From: an uncultured Lachnospiraceae bacterium
GTDB taxonomy: Bacteria > Bacillota > Clostridia > Lachnospirales > Lachnospiraceae
Reading direction: 5' to 3'
Length of the DNA stretch: 64,000 bases
NCBI GenBank assembly: GCA_946566685.1
Contig: CAMNXA010000001.1
Span: 217,100 to 281,099 of the forward strand
Both the position numbers and the translations under genes were made by a program. The first letter of the stretch is position 1; each line of letters begins with the position of its first letter. The notes below the pieces were generated by a model that ran no database searches, was not told the DNA's origin, and worked only from the letters and a program-made list of their open reading frames with translations. Below, piece after piece: positions 25,488-33,246 of this stretch.

Positions 25488-26303
25488 TCAGACAAACTTA
25501 ATACTCGTCACAGGATGTGTTTTTCTTTTATCTTCCGGTGGTAATTTCATATAGTCTCCAAATTCAAAGCCAAGCCACCCCTGATAATCTTTCACACCTT
25601 CAAATTCATAACCTTCAAACAAAATTGGCGCAGTTTCCGCAAACCATTTTCTGTAATATCCATCCAACTTTTTAGGAGCGGGATAGGTAAGCGTTCTTAC
25701 TACTTTGCTGGTGTCCGAATGAACTTTCAGAATTAATCCCCTATACATCCTTTTAATGCTTCTGTCAGGTATCATGGATAATATGCTATAAACAATTCGA
25801 TGTACCCTGCTCTGGCTTTCCCGTTTTCCTACCTTTGACCATAAAATTTTCCTGACACAAAAACATCGAAACTTATGTATTTTACGGAGTACTCTATTAT
25901 CAGGTGTTCCATCTATCGGAAAAATATCAAGAAACATTCCCTGTTCATACTCCATATGATCCTGATTTTCTCTTACAAACAAAGTACCCTTTCTCCGTAG
26001 TTTTGCATAACCCCATCTATATCCTTCTGTTCTCTCCATATTCTGAAAATAAAATCTGGAATGATCCAATTTTTCATCAATAATAGAACAAAATTTTTCA
26101 TATTCCGGACGGAGCATTGCAACATCCGCATCATCATCCCATGGAATAAATCCACCATGTCTGACCGCCCCCAAAAGAGTGCCGCCTATTATGGTATATT
26201 TGATATTATTTTCTTTACAGATTCTATCTACCTCAATAAGCATCTCGAGTTCTATCTTATGCAGCCGTTCCAACATTTCCCCCGTCAATTCCATACCTAT
26301 CAT
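25488..26303 (-). CDS. LicD-family phosphotransferase
   Basis: A 271-residue protein with the LicD nucleotidyltransferase-like core GGTLLGAVRHGGFIPWDDD at residues 40-58, whose Asp residues bind metal, and DIFPIDGTPDN further on. LicD proteins transfer phosphocholine or other CDP-activated alcohol phosphates to sugars of teichoic acids and capsules. It fits the CDP-linked chemistry of its neighbours. The start overlaps the stop of the glycerophosphodiesterase gene (ATGA). No licA or choline transporter is seen in the window, so the transferred group need not be choline. Confidence 0.87.
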   Translation of the reverse strand: MIGMELTGEMLERLHKIELEMLIEVDRICKENNIKYTIIGGTLLGAVRHGGFIPWDDDADVAMLRPEYEKFCSIIDEKLDHSRFYFQNMERTEGYRWGYAKLRRKGTLFVRENQDHMEYEQGMFLDIFPIDGTPDNRVLRKIHKFRCFCVRKILWSKVGKRESQSRVHRIVYSILSMIPDRSIKRMYRGLILKVHSDTSKVVRTLTYPAPKKLDGYYRKWFAETAPILFEGYEFEGVKDYQGWLGFEFGDYMKLPPEDKRKTHPVTSIKFV

Positions 26304-27034
26304 CCTTCATTCAAATAAACTTCCGGCTCATTTAAAAACACATCCGTAATGCCCTTCTTTTCCAATAATGCCAAATCTAATTTGCTTCCTGTTGGCCTCT
26401 CCGGATACAAATGTCCGGTAAACCACGCTCTCACACTATACTCCTGTATTTTTTCAGCCGGCAGATCCATTCCCCGCCAGTAAGGATGAAGTGCCACTGC
26501 GCCACATCCGCCCTTTAATTTATACAGGCAATCGGAAACCCTGGTATCTAAAATTCCAATCTCCGCCTGCGAATCTATATTTTTGATTTTCTCCAAAGAC
26601 AGGGCACTGAAAGAAGAGTAGACGATATTCTCCTGCAACCCATATCGCTCAATCAACTCCACAATTTTTTCTTCCATTCCTGCATAAGGATAAATACTGT
26701 TCTTCAACTCTATATTGAGTTTTAATCCGCTCCGGATCCTGTCTTTCAAAAGATCAAGGACTTCTCCGATTGTCGGGATCGACTGACTGGGATTGCTGTC
26801 GGCATAGATATGCAGCCTCTTTATCTCAGAAAGCGTATAGTCCCTCACGTACCCGATGCTTTCCGTGGTTCTGTCCACTCTCTCATCGTGGATCACTACG
26901 ATTTCCCCATCTTTTGTCAGTTGGATATCCAGTTCGATTCCTGTCAGTCCATCCAGGCCTGCCGCCTTTTCAAAAGCAAGCAGCGTATTTTCCGGATATA
27001 TCTGACTGCATCCTCTGTGCGCCCATATTTTCAT
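26300..27034 (-). CDS. Glycerophosphodiester phosphodiesterase family protein
   Basis: A 244-residue TIM-barrel protein of standard length. The catalytic residues are visible in AHRGCSQIYPENT (residues 5-17), ELDIQLTKDG and VVIHDE. The family hydrolyses glycerophosphodiesters to glycerol 3-phosphate and an alcohol. It overlaps both neighbours by four bases (fusion cytidylyltransferase upstream, LicD downstream), so it is a core part of this operon. It may supply glycerol phosphate to the TagD-like domain or trim glycerophosphate side groups. There is no signal peptide, so it acts inside the cell. Confidence 0.88.
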   Translation of the reverse strand: MKIWAHRGCSQIYPENTLLAFEKAAGLDGLTGIELDIQLTKDGEIVVIHDERVDRTTESIGYVRDYTLSEIKRLHIYADSNPSQSIPTIGEVLDLLKDRIRSGLKLNIELKNSIYPYAGMEEKIVELIERYGLQENIVYSSFSALSLEKIKNIDSQAEIGILDTRVSDCLYKLKGGCGAVALHPYWRGMDLPAEKIQEYSVRAWFTGHLYPERPTGSKLDLALLEKKGITDVFLNEPEVYLNEG

Positions 27035-28377
27035 ATCTGTTTTTGCGCCTTTCTCAGTGCCAAAAACTTTTCCATAATCTCAGCCATTGTCTCCGAATCC
27101 CCTCTGGTCAGTTTAAAATCTTTCCTCGTATCACCGTTTATCATCGAAAGCATGTCACAGATTTCATACCGCAGACCATCGCCAAGAAATCTTTCAGAAA
27201 AACGCTCCACATCGCCCGGATTCTCGTGATGCACCTCAAAATAACTTGTTTTCCACCACGGCGCTTCCACCACAATATATCCGGTCGTCCCGGATATCAA
27301 AAGTTTCCCCTCCGATTTCACTCCCAGCCCACATGTGGCTGTAGCCAGCCCGTTAGGATAACGCATATGTACCCTGGTGTATAAATCGATTCCGTTTTTA
27401 TCTTCTATTGTCTCAAATCGCAAATCCTCGTAATCCTGTCCAAATAGTTTCAGGATGGGAAGCAGACAATAACTTCCAAGTTCAATAAAACTGCCGCCAT
27501 ATTCTTTGTCTGTCAGTTCTCTCTTATTGCCATCCTCCAGTTTCGTAAAACATGCTTCTACGGCTCTGATATTTCCTATTATTCCACTACAGGCAATTCC
27601 CAGAAGTTTGGCAAATCCCGGACAATATGCTGTTTTAATCCCTTCAAAAAGAACCAGATTCCTTTTTTTTGCATATGCAAACAATTCTGTCGCCTGCGCT
27701 TTGTCGAGGCATAAGGGCTTTTCGCACAATACATGTTTCCCATGCTCCAATGCCTGCTTAATGTAGCCATAATGCGTCTCATGCGGTGATGCTATATATA
27801 CGATATCTGAATTACGATAGAACTCTTCTATATCTTCATAAGCATCGATTTTCCACTTGTCGGCAAAAGCTTTAGCACTTTGAAAGTGAGGATTATACAC
27901 ACATCTGGTATTGACGCCGCTGACAAGTGTTGCCTCCGGAATAAACCTGTTGGCAATCCGTCCCGTGCCAATAATCCCAATTCCCTGGATCTGTGTTTCC
28001 TGCACCCTCAGCATGGTACTGGATATATTTTTCGTTCTATCCAGATACACCACCTTGCAATAGTCATTTAAATAATCAAAAGTCCCCACCCAGTCAGATC
28101 CAACCGTAAAAATATCGATATTATATTTTTTGATATCCCGAAACTTCTGCCCCTGTGATTCCTCCACAATGATCTCATCCGCAAACCCTGTCTTTTTGAC
28201 ATTCTCTATCCGGGTAATCAGGGAATCCACCACATTCAGCTTCCCCCTCGCCTGATCATATTCTTCTGTTGTAACCCCCACGATAAGATAATCCCCAAGC
28301 TGTTTCGCCCGCTGCAATAACTTGTAATGTCCCTCATGAAATAAATCGAAGGTTCCATAAGTAATTACTCTAACCAT
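27031..28377 (-). CDS. Fusion of glycerol-3-phosphate cytidylyltransferase-like and Gfo/Idh oxidoreductase domains
   Basis: A 448-residue protein. Residues 1-125 are a TagD-type cytidylyltransferase: ITYGTFDLFHEGHYKLL with the HxGH active site, and TKNISSTMLR near residue 120. Residues about 130-448 are a Gfo/Idh/MocA NAD-dependent oxidoreductase: GIIGTGRIANRF near residue 134 and CEKPLCLD near residue 218. The first half would make CDP-glycerol or a related CDP-polyol; the second could reduce or oxidise the polyol or its keto precursor. The fusion suggests the two steps are consecutive. The start follows GGAGAAG. The glycerophosphodiesterase gene overlaps its end. Confidence 0.87.
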   Translation of the reverse strand: MVRVITYGTFDLFHEGHYKLLQRAKQLGDYLIVGVTTEEYDQARGKLNVVDSLITRIENVKKTGFADEIIVEESQGQKFRDIKKYNIDIFTVGSDWVGTFDYLNDYCKVVYLDRTKNISSTMLRVQETQIQGIGIIGTGRIANRFIPEATLVSGVNTRCVYNPHFQSAKAFADKWKIDAYEDIEEFYRNSDIVYIASPHETHYGYIKQALEHGKHVLCEKPLCLDKAQATELFAYAKKRNLVLFEGIKTAYCPGFAKLLGIACSGIIGNIRAVEACFTKLEDGNKRELTDKEYGGSFIELGSYCLLPILKLFGQDYEDLRFETIEDKNGIDLYTRVHMRYPNGLATATCGLGVKSEGKLLISGTTGYIVVEAPWWKTSYFEVHHENPGDVERFSERFLGDGLRYEICDMLSMINGDTRKDFKLTRGDSETMAEIMEKFLALRKAQKQI

Positions 28378-28395
28378 ATCTTCTCCATATCTTCT

Positions 28396-30918
28396 CTAAG
28401 TTAGTCCGTTTATGTATTCATGTACCTTTCTGCCGCAACTCCCGTCATAATTAGCCGCTATCTCGCTATATGCTGCCAATTGTTTTTCTCTGTCAAACTG
28501 TCCGCCTGCTATCTCTCCGTCAAGGAATCTGCCCAAAGAGTTAAAACTATTCTCTATACAGGCATGTTGTAATGTCGCCGAACACTTGCAAAAACCTGGT
28601 TCATGGCTTTTCAACTCTTCCCTGTCAAATTGAATCTCCTTTTCTTCCCATTCTTCTGTTTTCATATTTTTGATACTGAATATTTTTTGCCTTTTATTCG
28701 AATATAATTTAAAGTCTTTTCTTATCACGTCCGACTGTTTAGGCATAAATGTATAACTTTCCTCTATAAAACCTGTTTTTTCTGTCTGATCCTTTTGGAA
28801 CGAAGGCTGCCATCTGATAAACTGCCCCGTGTTTATATTTAACTTTAAATGCATATTGGCCCATCCTGGAGCAAGATACATATACTCCCCATAAAATGCG
28901 GGGAAATTAAATGCTGGTCCTTCGTCTCCCGTTAAAGAATTCACACAGGAAAATCCCTCTGGATAATCAGAATATTCTCTCACCTCACCTGTCAGAAGAT
29001 TCCATCGTACAATCACTTTCCCTTCGTAAGGCATAATCCATAGTTCATCTCTGTACTCTGACAGCACAAATCCTCCACACCTGCTCTCAATCGGCAGTTC
29101 GATAATTTGTATGTCCCCGCTTTCAATATGCAGCTTGTATATCAGATTATCTGCCGGTGACACTATATATAATTCCCCCTGGTGGATTATTGCATTGCCT
29201 GCTATGTTTTTACCATTTACATTTCTGATAAATACATCTACATGATCCTCTAAATAACAAATTTGCCCTGTTTCCGTATCAAAACGAACCACAGCAGGAT
29301 AATACAAGGGTATCAGAAGCAAATATTTATCATACTTCAATGCTAAACTAAATAATTTCTTATCTTTTATTCTTTCTTCTAACTTTATTGCCTTTTCAAC
29401 ACCGTCTTTTCCAATCACAAGGATATCCTGTGCATAGTCAGGACAGGCATACAGTTTCCCATTAATTTCATACACTATGGAGTATTGTGTGTTCTTACCA
29501 TACTCAGCCAAATCACAGAAATATTGATATCTGTATTCTTCCGGCTCGGACACATATAATTTATTACCCTGTGTTATGACAAATCTTCCATGCTCATAAA
29601 AGCTATAGTTGATAATTATCTCCTCTCTCCAACTATCCTCCCCCGGCTCCTCATGAATCCTGTCATTCAAAATAAATAACGGCTTCCCGGCCAGTCCAAA
29701 CAATGATGTCACGCTTGTCTTGTCGTCTCCTATGTATGCATCACATAAGGCAATCGTATCCGTAATATCAGGCGTTGTATCATAAATTCCCTGATCCTGT
29801 TCTATAAACAGTCTTTTCAGCGCATCATACACCGGGCGGTACTGCGGGCGCATGGAATCAAATGTTGCCTCCAACAGTGGATGTGGACGCCACAACAGAC
29901 AGGCATCTTCCCGCCCCTCAAAGCATTGGAACACATAATGCATTTTCTTCAGAAAATTCTCCGTATCCGCTAACATTCCTGAAATGCTCGTATTATAGAA
30001 ATACACTTTCTTACCCGACATTTTCTTCTGCCACTCCTCAGGCCGCGGCGGTGGATTCTGGCATTTCCTGATCACTCTGTCAAATTTCGGTGAACCAAAG
30101 GGCAGAAACTTTCGATCCGGCAATTCTTTGTCAAAATATTCTCTGTACTTTGGCGACTGAATCACAATATAATCTGCATAAAGATAGGCAGAGCACAAGC
30201 TCTGCGCCTCGTTCATTCCTCCTAAAGTACTGTAATATGGAATATAAACCAATGTGTCCGTATACTTTTTCAGATTAGATGAATAATATCTTGGATGTAC
30301 GCTGGTAACATGGTTCCAGTCATCGTAGGGATTATGGATATAGATAACATCCGGCTTCCTCTCTTCCAGATTGTAAGCCGTCCAGCCAACCACTTCTATG
30401 TCCTTCGGATAGTCCCCTCCCTCATAATGCATCTTACCCAGACTATGGTCGGGATTTAAATCATAATAAGGAATTGGCACACAGTATGCATCACAGTCCG
30501 GATCTTCTTTAGCCGCAAAATACACGCTTTCCAGGCTGTCCCACATAGACGCCTTATACGGGAAAAAAACAATTTCTTTCCGTATCCGAATATCATTTTT
30601 AACACTGTTTTCTATCTTGAGCAGCTGCTTTCGCAAGATTTTATACTCTTTATTTTCATTTACCGGCTGATCCTGCAATGCTTCAAAAACATGAAACAGT
30701 GTTTCACAGTACTCCTCCACATAGGATACTGTGACATGCCCTTCGCCTTCCGACTGCTCAATGTTTTCACCGAGCGTTACCGCGAACTCCTGACACTCAC
30801 TGAGCATATTCTGTGCCTGGGCATAATTTTTCTCCTTCAATGCTTCTTTGATCTCGCCGTGCGCCTGATGCAAGCTGTCTATGAAATTGAGTATTTCCTG
30901 TCTCTGCGCTTTTCTCAT
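28396..30918 (-). CDS. CDP-glycerol glycerophosphotransferase-like protein with C-terminal propeller-like region
   Basis: An 840-residue protein, first of the polysaccharide genes. Residues 1-110 are helical. Residues about 110-440 resemble the GT-B type CDP-glycerol:glycerophosphotransferases of teichoic acid synthesis: IYIHNPYDDWN, FGSPKFDRV, LLWRPHP and a final YIGDDKTSVTSLFGLAGKPLF. Residues about 440-750 show repeated YVSEP/LYIVSP/LWIMPYEGK/MYLAPGW units, like a beta-propeller. It would polymerise or attach glycerol phosphate at the inner face of the membrane. The start follows AGGAG. The 359-base region before it has no clear promoter, so the operon probably depends on transcription from further upstream. 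Confidence 0.75.
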   Translation of the reverse strand: MRKAQRQEILNFIDSLHQAHGEIKEALKEKNYAQAQNMLSECQEFAVTLGENIEQSEGEGHVTVSYVEEYCETLFHVFEALQDQPVNENKEYKILRKQLLKIENSVKNDIRIRKEIVFFPYKASMWDSLESVYFAAKEDPDCDAYCVPIPYYDLNPDHSLGKMHYEGGDYPKDIEVVGWTAYNLEERKPDVIYIHNPYDDWNHVTSVHPRYYSSNLKKYTDTLVYIPYYSTLGGMNEAQSLCSAYLYADYIVIQSPKYREYFDKELPDRKFLPFGSPKFDRVIRKCQNPPPRPEEWQKKMSGKKVYFYNTSISGMLADTENFLKKMHYVFQCFEGREDACLLWRPHPLLEATFDSMRPQYRPVYDALKRLFIEQDQGIYDTTPDITDTIALCDAYIGDDKTSVTSLFGLAGKPLFILNDRIHEEPGEDSWREEIIINYSFYEHGRFVITQGNKLYVSEPEEYRYQYFCDLAEYGKNTQYSIVYEINGKLYACPDYAQDILVIGKDGVEKAIKLEERIKDKKLFSLALKYDKYLLLIPLYYPAVVRFDTETGQICYLEDHVDVFIRNVNGKNIAGNAIIHQGELYIVSPADNLIYKLHIESGDIQIIELPIESRCGGFVLSEYRDELWIMPYEGKVIVRWNLLTGEVREYSDYPEGFSCVNSLTGDEGPAFNFPAFYGEYMYLAPGWANMHLKLNINTGQFIRWQPSFQKDQTEKTGFIEESYTFMPKQSDVIRKDFKLYSNKRQKIFSIKNMKTEEWEEKEIQFDREELKSHEPGFCKCSATLQHACIENSFNSLGRFLDGEIAGGQFDREKQLAAYSEIAANYDGSCGRKVHEYINGLT

Positions 30919-30940
30919 CCGCCGCTCCTGTTTTGTGCCG

Positions 30941-31277
30941 TCAATATTTTAATTTAATAAGGCACATTGGTTACCCTTACGGATATTGCCAGTTTAAACC
31001 GGCTTCGCACCTTTATACATCATTGAACAGAGTTCAATGTTCTAAAGGCCTTGGCATGCCCAACTTACGTTACCGTAATACCCACACCGTCATGCACATC
31101 CATGATGTGAACACACCACAATGCTTCTTTCCTGTGCTCACATCATGAATGCGATTTTTATATTTCAGGAAATCCTATGCAGTCTGAGGTATCTCAGTCA
31201 AAAGGCGGAAACTCTTCCATATTATAAACATAGAGCAGCCCCACATTTTATCTGCATAACATTTCCATTGAAATCTT
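30941..31277 (-). ncRNA. Structured leader downstream of the TnpB-like gene; putative omega/guide RNA
   Basis: No gene is seen in this stretch. On the minus strand it contains a series of perfect hairpins: CTGAG/CTCAG (loop 4), CACATC/GATGTG (loop 3), TTACG/CGTAA (loop 4), CATTGAA/TTCAATG (loop 5), and near the 3' end GCCGGTT/AACTGGC (one G-U pair) followed by GGGTAACC. TnpB and its nuclease-dead relatives use an RNA made from the 3' end of their gene and the following sequence, with the guide at its 3' end. If the scaffold ends near 30961, the guide would be the AT-rich bases 30941-30961 just before the operon's first ribosome site. The RNA role is inferred from position and structure. A plain operon leader is the alternative. 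Confidence 0.4.
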
Positions 31278-32645
31278 TTACGAATTGTCGGAAACAGGAT
31301 AGGTCTTGTTTAGTCTCCTGCCTGTCTTTCCCCTGTGCAATGCGTTGGCCGCTGCGTTTTGTTTCTTATCTATCTCATATCCGCATTGACTACATGTAAA
31401 ATCATCTTTTACATAAGTTCCCTGCGCCCCGCATCTACTACATTCCCGACTGATATCTTTGCCGATCACTTCCACAATCTCTATATTGTTTTCCCTGCAT
31501 TTTTGGGTAAATCTTTTTCTGATATATCCCCTCTGCCATACATTCAAGGAATAGTTTATATTCTTATTAACACCGGCCGGCATGGATTTCGGAAGCTTCG
31601 GAAGATAAAATACTTTAGGCTGTTCTGTCTCAAGCATTCGATTAAGTTCCTGATTGATATAATCATGAATCCTTGCTTCAAGCCTGGCCTTTTTATTCTG
31701 ATATTTTTTTCTACCTGGATTATTCTGCTTTTCCCTGCGATATGTCTTATTACTTTCCCTTATAAAGTCCGCAAGTTCCATATGCAGTTCTCCCAGGTGT
31801 TCCCCATATACATGCCCCTCATGGGTCGTAAACATCTGCCAGATACCTATTGATAATCCCACTTCTTTGACATATTCATCATGACACTGGACTTCCAATA
31901 CTTTGGGAATTGCAATTTCTACAGTATTGTTTTCAGCGTTCAGTTTGATATACAACTGTTTTTTATACTGATTGGTATCCGTCAGTGGTATGAATATCCG
32001 CTGGCGTTTTTCCTTGGTAGCAACAAAAATCCCATAACTGGCATTGTTTCCTTCATCCTGTTGTCCATACCGATATGCCCGCTCAGCAATAAAAAATCCA
32101 TCTGCCTTATCCGTATGCATCTTATGCAGGTTTTTACGAACCTGCCGGCGAAGATACCGGTGAAGCTTTTCTACATCAGAAATCTCCGCTAGTAACTGCT
32201 CATACTTACTTTCCATTTCCTTGGGAATTTCCACATTTTTCCCGCATAAGATGCTGGAAAAGCAGGTATTAATCTTTGTCACAAACCTCAAATAATGCCT
32301 GTCTTCCTGTGTAAATTCCTTATTCTTCATAATTCTTCTCAGTATTTCCGACCTGACTCTCGTCCACTGTGTCTTAATATCACCCAACGCATCAAAGACA
32401 GCCAGATAAAAGTAGACGGACGGCAGCCCTAATTCAGTCCTCCGCCCGCTCTGTGTCATTTCATTTTGTACTGTATAGCCAGGATAAATCTTAGAAAGGC
32501 TATGAATACCACCATACCGCTGATAGACATATTCTTTTACTGCATTGTAATCATCCGCAATCTCCTGAAGTTTCTGCATATCCTCATCGGGAAGCGATGT
32601 CTTACTGTACTGATGAATCGTCTTGACAATCGTAGCAGGCTCCAT
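31278..32645 (-). CDS. Nuclease-dead TnpB homologue (TldR-like candidate RNA-guided regulator)
   Basis: A 455-residue protein of the IS200/IS605 OrfB (TnpB) family. The zinc finger is intact (C402xxC405 and C418xxC421). The RuvC motifs keep their frames but lose every catalytic acid: motif I is VGLSIGI with Ser265 where Asp is required, motif II reads VFYLPKL with no Glu (residues 345-351), and motif III is DKKQNAAANAL with Lys428 where the Asp two residues before Asn is required. No TnpA gene is present. Loss of cleavage with an otherwise full-length, in-frame protein is the mark of TldR proteins, TnpB-derived RNA-guided repressors. It starts after AGGAGA and would be the first gene transcribed into the polysaccharide operon. 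Confidence 0.8.
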   Translation of the reverse strand: MEPATIVKTIHQYSKTSLPDEDMQKLQEIADDYNAVKEYVYQRYGGIHSLSKIYPGYTVQNEMTQSGRRTELGLPSVYFYLAVFDALGDIKTQWTRVRSEILRRIMKNKEFTQEDRHYLRFVTKINTCFSSILCGKNVEIPKEMESKYEQLLAEISDVEKLHRYLRRQVRKNLHKMHTDKADGFFIAERAYRYGQQDEGNNASYGIFVATKEKRQRIFIPLTDTNQYKKQLYIKLNAENNTVEIAIPKVLEVQCHDEYVKEVGLSIGIWQMFTTHEGHVYGEHLGELHMELADFIRESNKTYRREKQNNPGRKKYQNKKARLEARIHDYINQELNRMLETEQPKVFYLPKLPKSMPAGVNKNINYSLNVWQRGYIRKRFTQKCRENNIEIVEVIGKDISRECSRCGAQGTYVKDDFTCSQCGYEIDKKQNAAANALHRGKTGRRLNKTYPVSDNS

Positions 32646-32685
32646 AGTTCTCCTGTCCTAAACTATACTTATAGAGTTACAAGTG

Positions 32686-32716
32686 TATTTCGTAGAATAA
32701 GATATTCTACGAAATA
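32686..32716. repeat. 31-bp perfect palindrome at the left repeat of the invertible segment
   Basis: Two 14-base arms, TATTTCGTAGAATA and its complement, around a central AGA, 41 bases upstream of the TnpB-like start. The outer half is part of the left inverted repeat and the inner half belongs to the segment, so the palindrome would move to the other side after inversion. There is no U-run after it on the minus strand, so it is not a normal terminator. It may be a recombinase or repressor binding site. Confidence 0.8.
32688..32708 (+). repeat. Left inverted repeat of putative invertible promoter
   Basis: Begins TTTCGTAGAATAAGATATTC. All 21 bases recur in inverted orientation at 33109-33129. 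Length and perfection are like the recombination sites of Clostridia invertible switches. Confidence 0.9.
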
Positions 32717-32756
32717 TTTATTGGTTATCTCTTTCATTGGGTGTCCTCATTCAGCC

Positions 32757-32784
32757 TGACCACATAATTGACCATAATTGACTG
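32757..32784 (+). repeat. Direct repeats of TGACCATAAT, cluster 1
   Basis: Three near-copies of the unit TGACCATAAT in a row (starting at 32757, 32769 and 32779). Similar units recur at 32886-32908 and 33005-33021 inside the same segment. Possible operator. Confidence 0.6.
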
Positions 32785-32885
32785 AAACGCATTGATATAG
32801 AGTATTATCATTCTTCTATAACAGTGAAGAGCTTAATGTCCTCTGATGTTATCTTTTCTTCTGGACATTTGCAAAATTCTCCTTC

Positions 32886-32908
32886 TTGACCATCTTTTTG
32901 ACCATAAA
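32886..32908 (+). repeat. Direct repeats of TTGACCAT, cluster 2
   Basis: Two copies of TTGACCAT 12 bases apart, the second followed by AAATA, matching the units at 32757-32784. Confidence 0.6.
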
Positions 32909-32950
32909 TAGAACATTAAAATTAATTAATGATATAAAATATGACAAAGT

Positions 32951-32980
32951 TTTACACAGGGTTTCGTTCTGGAATATAAT
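32951..32980 (+). promoter_or_regulatory. Promoter P2 inside the invertible segment
   Basis: TTTACA (32951-32956), an 18-base spacer, and a perfect TATAAT (32975-32980), reading right. The -10 box sits in a small palindrome, GGAAT-ATA-ATTCC. Confidence 0.55.
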
Positions 32981-33004
32981 TCCATGATGAGTAACAATTG
33001 GTTA

Positions 33005-33021
33005 TGACCATAAAATTGACA
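33005..33021 (+). repeat. TGACCATAA/TTGACA repeat, cluster 3, overlapping the -35 box
   Basis: TGACCATAA at 33005-33013 followed by TTGACA at 33016-33021, the same unit pair as at 32757 and 32886. The second unit is the -35 box of the consensus promoter, which would suit repression by a factor bound to the repeats. Confidence 0.5.
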
Positions 33022-33044
33022 AAAGGGGTTATTTAAAGTATAAT
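33016..33044 (+). promoter_or_regulatory. Perfect consensus sigma-A promoter P1 inside the invertible segment
   Basis: TTGACA (33016-33021), exactly 17 bases, TATAAT (33039-33044). It reads right, towards no same-strand gene; the transcript would run antisense to the 3' end of the alcohol dehydrogenase gene. A full-consensus promoter that serves no gene in its present orientation is the main evidence for inversion. Confidence 0.85.
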
Positions 33045-33108
33045 TGTTGACGATAGATACGTTACAGACAGTTAACTATGGACACAGCTTAAGTGTTTTT
33101 AGTTTCAC

Positions 33109-33129
33109 AGAATATCTTATTCTACGAAA
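33109..33129 (-). repeat. Right inverted repeat of putative invertible promoter
   Basis: Exact inverse complement of 32688-32708 over all 21 bases; the match stops on both sides. Confidence 0.9.
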
Positions 33130-33164
33130 GCAAAAACATATCTTTCACATTTCTTTATCTCATA

Positions 33165-33209
33165 ATAAAAAATGTCGCCTCATAACTAAACGTTAGTTAC
33201 AAAGCGACA
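33165..33209 (-). terminator. Rho-independent terminator of the alcohol dehydrogenase gene
   Basis: On the minus strand a hairpin with outer stem TGTCGC/GCGACA and inner stem TAACTAA/TTAGTTA is followed by TTTTTTATTATG. It lies 38 bases after the stop and shields the invertible segment from leftward read-through. Confidence 0.85.
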
Positions 33210-33246
33210 CTGTAAAAATCATGACATTCAATGTAAAACTTCACCC

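Larger units (their letters stand above)
32688..33129. promoter_or_regulatory. Putative invertible promoter segment (inverton), shown in OFF orientation
   Basis: A 442-bp gene-free segment bounded by perfect 21-bp inverted repeats. It carries a perfect consensus promoter (33016-33044) and a second good one (32951-32980), both directed to the right, away from the TnpB-like gene and the polysaccharide operon on its left. Inversion at the repeats would point both promoters at that operon, with about 120 bases of leader before the TnpB-like start. Invertible promoters bounded by short inverted repeats control capsule and surface genes in Bacteroides and Clostridioides. The recombinase gene is not in the window and would have to act from elsewhere. 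Repeats and promoters are seen; inversion is inferred. Confidence 0.7.

Noticed and set aside
31278..32645. Active IS200/IS605-type insertion sequence
   Set aside because: There is no TnpA gene, the RuvC residues are lost, and I could not identify element ends around the gene.
32686..32716. Intrinsic terminator before the TnpB-like gene
   Set aside because: The stem is AT-rich and no T-run follows on either strand; it overlaps the switch repeat, so a protein-binding role is more likely.
32914..32950. Match between the candidate guide at 30941-30961 and AT-rich bases inside the invertible segment
   Set aside because: The similarity (TAAAATAT followed by TGAC or GAC) needs an indel and is in low-complexity sequence.
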